A DNA stretch of 7,012 nucleotides, taken from NCBI GenBank assembly GCA_902766215.1, contig CACXCV010000099.1, forward strand, positions 1-7,012, in the 5' to 3' direction. The DNA is from Oscillospiraceae bacterium (GTDB lineage: Bacteria > Bacillota > Clostridia > Oscillospirales > Oscillospiraceae). Positions within the stretch are counted from its first letter, which is position 1, and every line of letters begins with the position of its first letter. Positions 1 to 5,721 of this stretch are shown here, in pieces. The position numbers were made by a program, and so were the translations under genes. The notes under the pieces are model-generated. The model worked only from the letters and a program-made list of their open reading frames with translations, was not told where the DNA came from and did not search any database.

Positions 1-1249
<1,249 letters not shown>

Positions 1250-1253
1250 GGTG

Positions 1254-1316
1254 TCACCTCGGGTGAAAATACAAAAGATACACAGTCACTATACCGTATC
1301 CCGCCGGATTTGTAAA
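1254..1316 (-). promoter_or_regulatory. lepA promoter and ribosome binding site
   Basis: Reading the minus strand, TTTACA (1311-1316) and TATAGT (1288-1293) each match the sigma-A consensus at five of six positions and are separated by exactly 17 nt. The predicted transcript start is near 1281, giving a short leader of about 30 nt that contains GAGGTGA (1254-1260). This is seen directly in the sequence; promoter activity is inferred. Confidence 0.8.
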
Positions 1317-1349
1317 GAGGAAGCTTGCCCCGCACCGGATTCGGATGCG

Positions 1350-1381
1350 AAAAGGAGCCGCTGCCTGGCGGCAGCGGCTCC
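1350..1381 (-). terminator. Rho-independent terminator of the metNIQ operon
   Basis: A perfect 12-bp GC-rich inverted repeat (GGAGCCGCTGCC at 1354-1365 with GGCAGCGGCTCC at 1370-1381) encloses a 4-nt loop. On the minus strand it begins 16 nt after the metQ stop codon and is followed by TTTTCG. The U tract is short, but the stem is very stable. It separates metQ from the lepA promoter. Confidence 0.85.
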
Positions 1382-1397
1382 GGTCAGCCGGGGGATA

Positions 1398-2243
1398 TCA
1401 GAAGATGGCAACCACAGCGCCGTTATAGGTCTCGGCGATGTACTGCTTCACGGCGTCGGACTGCAGGGCCTTGATCAGGGCCTGAATCTTGGGGCTGTTT
1501 TCGTCGCCGGAGCGGACAGCCACCACGTTGGCATAGGTCTGGGCGGCGTCTCCGTCGGCGTTCTCGGTGGCCAGGGCGTCAGACACCTTCAGGCCGGCCT
1601 GCAGGGCATAGTTGCCGTTGATGACTGCCACGGTGCCCGGGTTGCTGTTGGCCAGCTGGGAGGGGACGGTGTCGGCCTGAATGGCGCGCACATCGTGGCC
1701 CTTGGCGTCCACAATGTCCAGCGTGGTCACGCCCTTGGCGGCGGAAGCGTCGTCGGGCAGGGTGATCAGGCCCTCCTGGGCCAGCAGCAGCAGGGCGCGG
1801 GTCTCGTTGCTGTCGTCGGCGGGGATGAGGATGGTGGCGTCATCGGCGATGTCGGCCACGCTGGCCACGCCGTTGCCATACAGGCCAAAGGGCTCATAGT
1901 GGATCAGCGCCGCGGCGACCAAGTTGGTGTTGTTGGCGGCGTTATAGCTGTTGAGGTAGGGGCTGTGCTGGAAGTAGTTGGCGTCCAGCGAGCCGTCGGC
2001 CAGGGCCTGGTTGGGCAGGACATAGTCGTCATAGACCACGATGTCCAGGGTATAACCATCGGCGGCCAGGGTGTCCTTCACCTGCTCGAGAATCTCGGCA
2101 TGGGGGGTGGAGCTGGCGCCCACCACGATGGTCTTGTCGGTGTCACTATCGGCAGCCGGGGTGCTGCTGGGACTGGACGAGCAGCCGGCCAGCGCAGCAA
2201 CCAGCAGAATGGCAGAAAGCAGCAATGCGGTAAGTTTCTTCAT
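1398..2243 (-). CDS. metQ: Methionine ABC transporter substrate-binding lipoprotein MetQ
   Basis: This is the extracellular, membrane-anchored binding protein that captures methionine (L- and often D-Met in homologues) and delivers it to MetI. The 281-residue length is normal for the family. Residues 1-20 are a lipoprotein signal peptide (KK, then a hydrophobic stretch) ending in lipobox LAGC with the acylated Cys at 21. A Ser/Pro/Ala/Asp-rich tether covers about 22-36. The NlpA/MetQ fold follows, with PHAEILE at 47-53, NYFQHSPYL at 89-97 and the family-like end NGAVVAIF. The ATG is supported by AAGGAG at 2253-2258, 9 nt upstream. It is the last gene of metN-metI-metQ, 72 nt after metI and followed by a terminator. 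The binding-protein gene being last, with its own strong ribosome binding site and a hairpin before it, fits a need for more binding protein than permease. Related NlpA-family proteins bind other ligands, but the metN/metI context and the Met-coding leader favour methionine. Confidence 0.93.
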   Translation of the reverse strand: MKKLTALLLSAILLVAALAGCSSSPSSTPAADSDTDKTIVVGASSTPHAEILEQVKDTLAADGYTLDIVVYDDYVLPNQALADGSLDANYFQHSPYLNSYNAANNTNLVAAALIHYEPFGLYGNGVASVADIADDATILIPADDSNETRALLLLAQEGLITLPDDASAAKGVTTLDIVDAKGHDVRAIQADTVPSQLANSNPGTVAVINGNYALQAGLKVSDALATENADGDAAQTYANVVAVRSGDENSPKIQALIKALQSDAVKQYIAETYNGAVVAIF

Positions 2244-2300
2244 AATGATACACTCCTTAGATTGGGTAAAGTGAATTGTTTGCCTTGAGGAATCTATATC

Positions 2301-2317
2301 AAGCGCCGGGGGCGCTT
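2301..2317 (-). other. Intergenic hairpin overlapping the metI stop codon
   Basis: AAGCGCC (2301-2307) and GGCGCTT (2311-2317) form a perfect 7-bp stem with a 3-nt loop. The stem includes part of the metI stop codon. No U tract follows on the minus strand, so it is unlikely to be an efficient terminator. A role as an mRNA stability or processing element, or a partial terminator setting metQ levels, is possible but inferred. Confidence 0.5.
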
Positions 2318-2993
2318 ATTTGATGCGCTTGTCGGTGCGCCGGGCTATCTGCGTGCCCACAATCTGAATCAGCTGGACAATGGCCACAATCAGCAGCACG
2401 CACAGCCAGATGATGTCATCGTTGCTGCGCTGGTGGCCATAGATGATGGCAATCTGCCCCAGGCCGGTGCCGCCCAGCGTGGCCGCTAGGGCGGTATAGC
2501 CCAGGATGGTCACGGTGGAGATCACGCAGCCGTGGATCAGCGAGGGCTTTGCCTCCGGCAGCAGCACGTGAAAGATGATCTGCAGGCTGCTGCAGCCCAT
2601 GGACTGGGCCGCCTCGATCACGCCGGCGGGGACCTCCTTCAGCGAGGACTCGACCATCCGCGCCACATAGGGTGCGGCGGCAATGACCAGCGTGACGATA
2701 ACCGCGCCGTTGCCCAAGCTGGTGTGGAGAATCAGCCGCGCCACCGGGATCATGGCCACCATCAGGATGATGCAGGGGATGCTGCGGAAAAAGTTGACGA
2801 CAAAGCCCAGGATCCGGTTAATCCACCGGTTGGGACAGATGCCGCCGCGGTCGGTGATGTGCAGGATCACGCCCAGGGGCAGGCCCAGCACATAGGCAAA
2901 GGCGGTGGACAGCACGGTCATATACAGCGTTTCCCATACGCCGCGCTGGATCAGGCCGTTGTTCCAGAGCTTGATCAGCATTTCGGAAATCAT
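2316..2993 (-). CDS. metI: Methionine ABC transporter permease MetI
   Basis: This is the integral membrane subunit; a homodimer of MetI forms the methionine translocation path and couples to MetN. The 225-residue protein has hydrophobic segments at about 20-45, 60-85, 98-115, 150-175 and 194-215, matching the five-helix MetI topology. The conserved cytoplasmic coupling (EAA) loop is visible at 127-148, beginning EAAQSMG and ending with LLPEA. The start codon overlaps the metN stop in an ATGA arrangement, which implies translational coupling. GGAGGGAGG at 3001-3009, inside the end of metN, is the ribosome binding site, with a 7-nt gap to the ATG. No irregularity is seen. Confidence 0.95.
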   Translation of the reverse strand: MISEMLIKLWNNGLIQRGVWETLYMTVLSTAFAYVLGLPLGVILHITDRGGICPNRWINRILGFVVNFFRSIPCIILMVAMIPVARLILHTSLGNGAVIVTLVIAAAPYVARMVESSLKEVPAGVIEAAQSMGCSSLQIIFHVLLPEAKPSLIHGCVISTVTILGYTALAATLGGTGLGQIAIIYGHQRSNDDIIWLCVLLIVAIVQLIQIVGTQIARRTDKRIK

Positions 2994-3982
2994 TTGCCTT
3001 CCTCCCTCCAGCCAATCTGGTTGTTGTTCAGCCAGGCGATGACCTTTTCTGCCTGCCGCGGGTCGGTTGGCAGTTCAAGGATCATGTGGCCATAGGCCGC
3101 GCCGTCGATGTCCTTGGTGTCGGCAAACATGATGTTCACCGGCACCTGGCACTCCAGCACCAGGTTGGACACCACCGGCAGGCTGGATGCCTCGCCGTGG
3201 AAGATAATCCGCAGCAGGCGGCCGCCCTTGGTCTCCATCACCGTGCGGCTCTGGGGCAGGATCAGCTCGCGGGCAATCTGCGACTGCGGGTTGACAAACA
3301 CGTCGCTCACGCGGCCCTCCTCGGCAATCCGGCTCTGATCGATCACCGCCACCCGGTCGCAGATCTGGTCGATGACCTTCATCTCGTGGGTGATGATAAC
3401 GATGGTCACGCCCAGCTCGCGGTTGATCCGCTGCAGCAGTGCAAGAATCGCGCGGGTCGTGTTGGGGTCCAGGGCGCTGGTCGCCTCGTCGCAGAGCAGG
3501 TATTTGGGCCGGGTGGCCAGGGCGCGGGCAATGGCCACGCGCTGCTTCTGTCCGCCGGATAGCTGGGCGGGGTAGGCGTTTTCGCGCTCGGTCAGGCCCA
3601 CCAGGGCCAGCAGCTCCCGCGCCCGGGCGCGGGCGGCCGCCTTCTTTTCGCCGGCTGTCTCCAGCGGAAAGGCCACATTGTCCACCACATTGCGCTGCTC
3701 CAGCAGGTTAAAGCCCTGAAAGATCATGCCGATGCTCCGCCGCACCCGCAGCAGCTCCCGGTGGGACAGCTGCATCAGGTCCTGTCCGTCGATCAGCACC
3801 TGGCCGCTGGTGGGCCGCTCCAGCAGGTTGATGCAGCGCACCAGCGTGCTCTTGCCCGCGCCGGACAGGCCGATCACGCCAAAAATCTCTCCGTCAGCAA
3901 TGGTGAGGCTCACGTCGCGCAGCGCCTCCACCGGCCCCGCCGACGACTGGTATGTTTTCCCCAGATGTTTCAGTTCGATCAT
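2990..3982 (-). CDS. metN: Methionine ABC transporter ATP-binding protein MetN
   Basis: This is the cytoplasmic ATPase that drives methionine import through MetI. In the 330-residue form starting at 3982, Walker A is GLSGAGKST (38-46), the Q-loop Gln is 89, the ABC signature LSGGQ is 141-145, Walker B is YLLCDEAT (161-168, with D165 and E166), the D-loop is SALD (169-172) and the switch His is 199. Residues about 256-327 form a C-terminal ACT-like NIL domain, which in characterised MetN binds methionine and inhibits transport. I chose the ATG at 3982 because AAAGGGG (3992-3998) lies 9 nt upstream and MIEL is the usual MetN beginning. An in-frame ATG 11 codons earlier, at 4015, sits directly against the attenuator U tract and has no ribosome binding site. 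It is the first gene of the operon, behind the Met-coding leader. Confidence 0.96.
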   Translation of the reverse strand: MIELKHLGKTYQSSAGPVEALRDVSLTIADGEIFGVIGLSGAGKSTLVRCINLLERPTSGQVLIDGQDLMQLSHRELLRVRRSIGMIFQGFNLLEQRNVVDNVAFPLETAGEKKAAARARARELLALVGLTERENAYPAQLSGGQKQRVAIARALATRPKYLLCDEATSALDPNTTRAILALLQRINRELGVTIVIITHEMKVIDQICDRVAVIDQSRIAEEGRVSDVFVNPQSQIARELILPQSRTVMETKGGRLLRIIFHGEASSLPVVSNLVLECQVPVNIMFADTKDIDGAAYGHMILELPTDPRQAEKVIAWLNNNQIGWREEGK

Positions 3983-3991
3983 CGCGGAAAA

Positions 3992-3998
3992 CCCCTTT
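3992..3998 (-). promoter_or_regulatory. metN: metN ribosome binding site deciding the start
   Basis: AAAGGGG on the minus strand, 9 nt before the ATG at 3982. It lies between the attenuator terminator and metN, so metN can be translated only from readthrough transcripts. It is the reason for preferring the 3982 start over the one at 4015. Confidence 0.75.
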
Positions 3999-4016
3999 CT
4001 TCCCCTTTTTTCCATG

Positions 4017-4056
4017 AAAAAAGGATTGGAGAAGCTGTCGCTGCTTCTCCAATCCT
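4017..4056 (-). terminator. Attenuator terminator upstream of metN
   Basis: A perfect 14-bp inverted repeat (minus strand AGGATTGGAGAAGC, then a 7-nt loop, then GCTTCTCCAATCCT) spans 4022-4056. It is followed on the minus strand only by a run of Ts (4021-4017, six counting the last stem base). This is a textbook intrinsic terminator, oriented to stop transcription before metN. It lies between the leader ORF stop codon (15 nt gap) and the metN ribosome binding site. Because it stands between a strong promoter and the first structural gene, it must be conditional for the operon to be expressed. Confidence 0.93.
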
Positions 4057-4070
4057 GATCTTCCTATGAT

Positions 4071-4178
4071 TCAGACGGATATGGGGCGAGGCAGACAGCG
4101 TTTTTGGGCGCAGAGCATCATGCACATGCTGCACATGCGCATCATATCCATCATCATGCCGCCAAACCGCTTCTGCAT
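4071..4178 (-). CDS. Methionine-rich leader peptide (attenuator) of metNIQ, 35 aa
   Basis: The minus-strand ORF starts with ATG at 4178 and ends with TGA at 4073-4071. AAAGGA (4188-4193) lies 9 nt upstream. The 35-residue product has methionine at 1, 8, 9, 10, 12, 13, 15, 18, 20 and 21, so nine of the 14 residues from 8 to 21 are Met. Cysteine is at 16, 19, 23 and 28. The C-terminal part (24-35) is ordinary, with Lys/Arg, two Pro and a short hydrophobic end. No signal peptide or known domain is seen. It is the only ORF on this strand between the metNIQ promoter and the attenuator terminator. By analogy with trpL and hisL, a ribosome short of charged elongator Met-tRNA would stall on codons 8-21 and alter folding of the downstream RNA. 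I infer a regulatory rather than a structural role for the peptide. A small Met/Cys-rich metal-binding peptide is the main alternative, but the position between promoter and terminator argues against it. Confidence 0.85.
   Translation of the reverse strand: MQKRFGGMMMDMMRMCSMCMMLCAQKRCLPRPISV
4108..4140 (-). promoter_or_regulatory. Candidate pause/protector hairpin over the Met codons
   Basis: In the minus-strand RNA, GCGCA (4140-4136) can pair with UGCGC (4112-4108). Inside this, GCAGCAU (4132-4126) can pair with AUGAUGC (4121-4115), with one G-A mismatch, around a GUGC loop. The hairpin covers leader codons 13-24, as the 1:2 pause hairpin of classical attenuators would. I found it by eye and have not computed its energy. 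The repetitive ATG/TGC codons make some self-pairing likely by chance. Confidence 0.45.
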
Positions 4179-4187
4179 GCCGGTCCG

Positions 4188-4193
4188 TCCTTT
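4188..4193 (-). promoter_or_regulatory. Ribosome binding site of the leader peptide
   Basis: AAAGGA on the minus strand, within GGAAAGGACGG, 9 nt from the ATG at 4178. It lies about 25-30 nt inside the predicted transcript. Nearby complementary stretches (GTCCG near the 5' end with CGGAC just after the site, and CCGC with GCGG) could partly hide it, but the pairing is short. Confidence 0.7.
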
Positions 4194-4225
4194 CCGCCGC
4201 TGTTGCGGACTAAATCGTTGTTCGC

Positions 4226-4254
4226 ATACTAGCACGTTTCGTCCAGTGTGTCAA
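4226..4254 (-). promoter_or_regulatory. metNIQ operon promoter
   Basis: On the minus strand, TTGACA (4249-4254, perfect -35) and TAGTAT (4226-4231, five of six matches to the -10) are separated by exactly 17 nt. The predicted start is near 4219, giving a leader of roughly 240 nt before metN. A promoter this close to consensus suits an operon controlled after initiation, by attenuation. No clear repressor operator is seen at it. Confidence 0.9.
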
Positions 4255-4277
4255 GGGTACGGGGTAAAATTCGTCAC

Positions 4278-4307
4278 TTTGCCCGTTTTATCCGGCAAAA
4301 CAGCCGG
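4278..4307. repeat. Overlapping short inverted repeats in the divergent intergenic region
   Basis: TTTGCC (4278-4283) and GGCAAA (4294-4299) are separated by 10 nt. CCGGC (4292-4296) and GCCGG (4303-4307) overlap the second arm. They lie upstream of the met promoter and of the ferritin-like gene. An operator or a leader hairpin of the plus-strand gene is possible, but arms of 5-6 bp can arise by chance. I find no convincing plus-strand promoter between 4255 and 4360: TACAAT at 4331 is too close to the ribosome binding site and TAAAAT at 4265 has no -35 partner. Confidence 0.25.
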
Positions 4308-4360
4308 TGTCTCTGGTTTGCCTTGCCGCATACAATGGCGCAGGAAGGAGGGGAACAACG

Positions 4361-4897
4361 ATGACCCATTGCATGGATCCCGAGCAGGAGCGCGCCGTGT
4401 GGGAGCGGGTGGCCGCTGGGCGCGGCCGGGGGCAGACCCCCGCTGCGCAGCCAGCCCCGGCCAGCGAGCCGGAGCAGCCGCCGCAGGACGGCTGCCAGCC
4501 CCCGTGCCGGATTACGCCCGAGCAGCTGCTGGGCTGGATCACCGACGAGTGCGAGGACGCCACCCTGTACCGTCACCTGGCGCAGCACCTGCCCAGCCGG
4601 GCGCGGCGCGGCCTGCTGGAGATGGCTGCCGACGAGCATCATCACGCCCGCCGGCTCTCGGCCCAGTATTTTGTGATGACCGGCCAGTGCCCCCGCGTGC
4701 AGCCGGCCTTTGTGCCCGCGGCCTGCCCGCTGGAAACGCTGCGCCGCCGCTATGAGGAAGAGCTGGCCGGCAGCGCGGCCTATCGGGACGCCGCCGCCTG
4801 CGCCGACGGCACGCTCCGCGAAGTGCTTGACGAGCTGTCGCGGGACGAGGCGCGCCACAGCCGCATGGTGATGTGCCTGCTGGAAAGCGTGCTCTAA
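4361..4897 (+). CDS. Ferritin-like (rubrerythrin-type) diiron domain protein
   Basis: This 178-residue protein has a Pro/Gln/Ala/Glu-rich, probably unstructured N-terminal region (about 18-50), then a four-helix ferritin-like domain (about 51-178). The carboxylate and histidine pattern of a diiron site is present: E63 in helix 1 with Tyr seven residues later (70), E92xxH95 in helix 2 (in DEHHHARRL), E134 in helix 3 with Tyr at 141, and E163xxH166 in helix 4 (in RDEARHSRM). Rubrerythrin-like proteins of anaerobes reduce peroxide or handle iron, but no rubredoxin CxxC pair is present, so a reductase partner would be separate. It is rich in cysteine (4, 45, 49, 64, 110, 122, 147, 172). The ATG at 4361 is chosen because GGAAGGAGGGG (4343-4353) lies 7 nt upstream; the frame stays open upstream to a GTG at 4307 that has no such site. 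It is transcribed away from metNIQ, and three hairpins follow it. The exact substrate is unknown. Confidence 0.82.
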   Translation: MTHCMDPEQERAVWERVAAGRGRGQTPAAQPAPASEPEQPPQDGCQPPCRITPEQLLGWITDECEDATLYRHLAQHLPSRARRGLLEMAADEHHHARRLSAQYFVMTGQCPRVQPAFVPAACPLETLRRRYEEELAGSAAYRDAAACADGTLREVLDELSRDEARHSRMVMCLLESVL

Positions 4898-4912
4898 GGC
4901 CGCCATACATAA

Positions 4913-4956
4913 CCCGGCCCCGCCGGGGCATGCTATGGCCAGCGGGCAATCGCCCG
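4913..4956. other. Two small hairpins after the ferritin-like gene
   Basis: CCCGGC (4913-4918) pairs with GCCGGG (4922-4927) around a CCC loop, 15 nt after the stop codon. CGGGC (4943-4947) pairs with GCCCG (4952-4956) around a 4-nt loop. Neither has a real U tract. They may contribute to transcript end formation together with the larger hairpin that follows. Confidence 0.35.
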
Positions 4957-4966
4957 TTCAAATAAC

Positions 4967-5011
4967 CGCGGGCGCAGCCGCCGGGGTCCGGCTCCGGCGG
5001 CCGCGCCCGCG
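4967..5011. terminator. Very stable GC-rich hairpin between the two plus-strand genes
   Basis: Positions 4967-4984 pair with 4994-5011, with 17 of 18 pairs Watson-Crick (a single A-C mismatch at 4976/5002), around a 9-nt loop. It is almost entirely G and C. No T run follows on either strand, so it is not a canonical intrinsic terminator, although GC-rich hairpins with weak tails are also seen elsewhere in this window. It probably ends or protects the ferritin-like transcript. It stops 59 nt before the next start codon. Confidence 0.5.
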
Positions 5012-5070
5012 CGGCATACCGCAAACAAGCCCCTCATATACTCTGACAGGAACAGAAACGAGGTGGCAAT

Positions 5071-5676
5071 ATGGAACAGATATGCAATCAAATCCTGCTG
5101 CGGGGCGAGCTGGAGGCCCTCCCCGTTTTTTCGCACGAAAGCCACGGCAGGCGCTTTTCCCGCTTTTCGCTGGCGGTCGAGCGGCTCTCCGGCGCGGTGG
5201 ACGTGCTGGGCTGCGTGGCGCCGGAGGAGCTGGTGCAGGCGCTGGATCCCTCCGGCGGCGGCATGATCGAGCTGCAGGGGCAGGTGCGCTCGTTCAACAA
5301 CCGCAGCGGCGAGGGCCGGCGGCTGGTCATCACGGCCTATGCCGAGCAGCTGCGCAGCTGCGAGGGCGAGCCCGCCAACGAGGTCACGCTGCTGGGCAGC
5401 ATCTGCCGCCCGCCGGTCTTCCGGCGGACGCCGCTGGGGCGGGAGATCTGCGACATCATGCTGGCCGTCAACCGGCCCTATCGCCGGGCGGATTACTTAC
5501 CCTGCATCCTCTGGGGCCGCACAGCCCAGCAGTGCGCCGGGCTGGCGGTGGGCTCGCCGCTGGCGCTGACCGGGCGGCTGCAAAGCCGTGTATACGTCAA
5601 GCAGCTGCCCGACCAGGCCGAAGAGCGCACCGCCTATGAGATCTCCGCCATCACGGCCGGGCCGGCCGAAGCATAA
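5071..5676 (+). CDS. Tandem OB-fold, single-stranded-DNA-binding-like protein
   Basis: The 201-residue protein appears to hold two OB folds. The C-terminal one (about 103-195) is clearly SSB/PriB-like: NEVTLLGSI at 103-111, a TPLGREI strand at 120-126, LAVNRPYR at 131-138, LWGR with Trp at 148, a G-x-x-x-x-x-GRLQSR stretch ending at 173, and an aromatic/basic strand after it. The N-terminal one (about 5-95) is more divergent but repeats the plan: LLRGELEALPVFSHE, then a strand pair, then IELQGQVRSF with ITAYAEQL. The acidic C-terminal tip with terminal Pro-Phe that recruits partners in bacterial SSB is absent; it ends in GPAEA. It is therefore probably an accessory ssDNA-binding protein rather than the replicative SSB. 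The ribosome binding site is GAGGTGG (5060-5066), 4 nt before the ATG. A -10-like TATACT at 5037-5042 lacks a good -35. It converges with the helicase gene downstream, so the two are not co-transcribed. Confidence 0.82.
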   Translation: MEQICNQILLRGELEALPVFSHESHGRRFSRFSLAVERLSGAVDVLGCVAPEELVQALDPSGGGMIELQGQVRSFNNRSGEGRRLVITAYAEQLRSCEGEPANEVTLLGSICRPPVFRRTPLGREICDIMLAVNRPYRRADYLPCILWGRTAQQCAGLAVGSPLALTGRLQSRVYVKQLPDQAEERTAYEISAITAGPAEA

Positions 5677-5680
5677 CAAT

Positions 5681-5708
5681 GGGGCGCGCTGCCGCGGCAG
5701 TGCGCCCC
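5681..5708. terminator. Shared hairpin between convergent genes
   Basis: GGGGCGCGCTGCC (5681-5693) pairs with GGCAGTGCGCCCC (5696-5708), 13 positions with one G-T wobble, and a 2-nt loop that in practice will open to 4 nt. It sits 4 nt after the plus-strand stop codon and 13 nt after the minus-strand one, so it can act on both convergent transcripts. U tracts are poor on both sides (GAACC on plus, ATTGTT on minus), so its termination strength is uncertain. Confidence 0.6.
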
Positions 5709-5721
5709 GAACCATATGCAG

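Noticed and set aside
3983..4015. An in-frame ATG at 4015 giving metN an 11-residue N-terminal extension
   Set aside because: It abuts the terminator U tract, has no ribosome binding site, and would begin Lys/Arg-rich residues not typical of MetN. The ATG at 3982 has AAAGGGG 9 nt upstream and gives the usual MIEL beginning.
4071..4178. The Met/Cys-rich ORF as a small copper or zinc binding protein
   Set aside because: Its position between the promoter and a terminator of a methionine importer, and the dense run of Met codons, are better explained by attenuation. It also has no export signal. The metal-binding idea cannot be fully excluded from sequence alone.
4057..4219. A SAM-I (S-box) riboswitch or methionine T-box in the metNIQ leader
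   Set aside because: I looked for the T-box sequence (GGGUGGNACCGCG-like) and for the conserved 5' elements of the S-box and found neither. The leader is filled almost entirely by the Met-rich ORF.
4307..4360. A GTG at 4307 as the start of the ferritin-like gene
   Set aside because: No ribosome binding site precedes it, whereas the ATG at 4361 has GGAAGGAGGGG 7 nt upstream.
4066..4755. A long plus-strand open frame over the leader and the ferritin-like gene
   Set aside because: It is antisense to the leader and in the wrong frame within the ferritin-like gene, has no ribosome binding site, and its product is low-complexity Arg/Ala/Pro as expected from GC-rich shadow frames.
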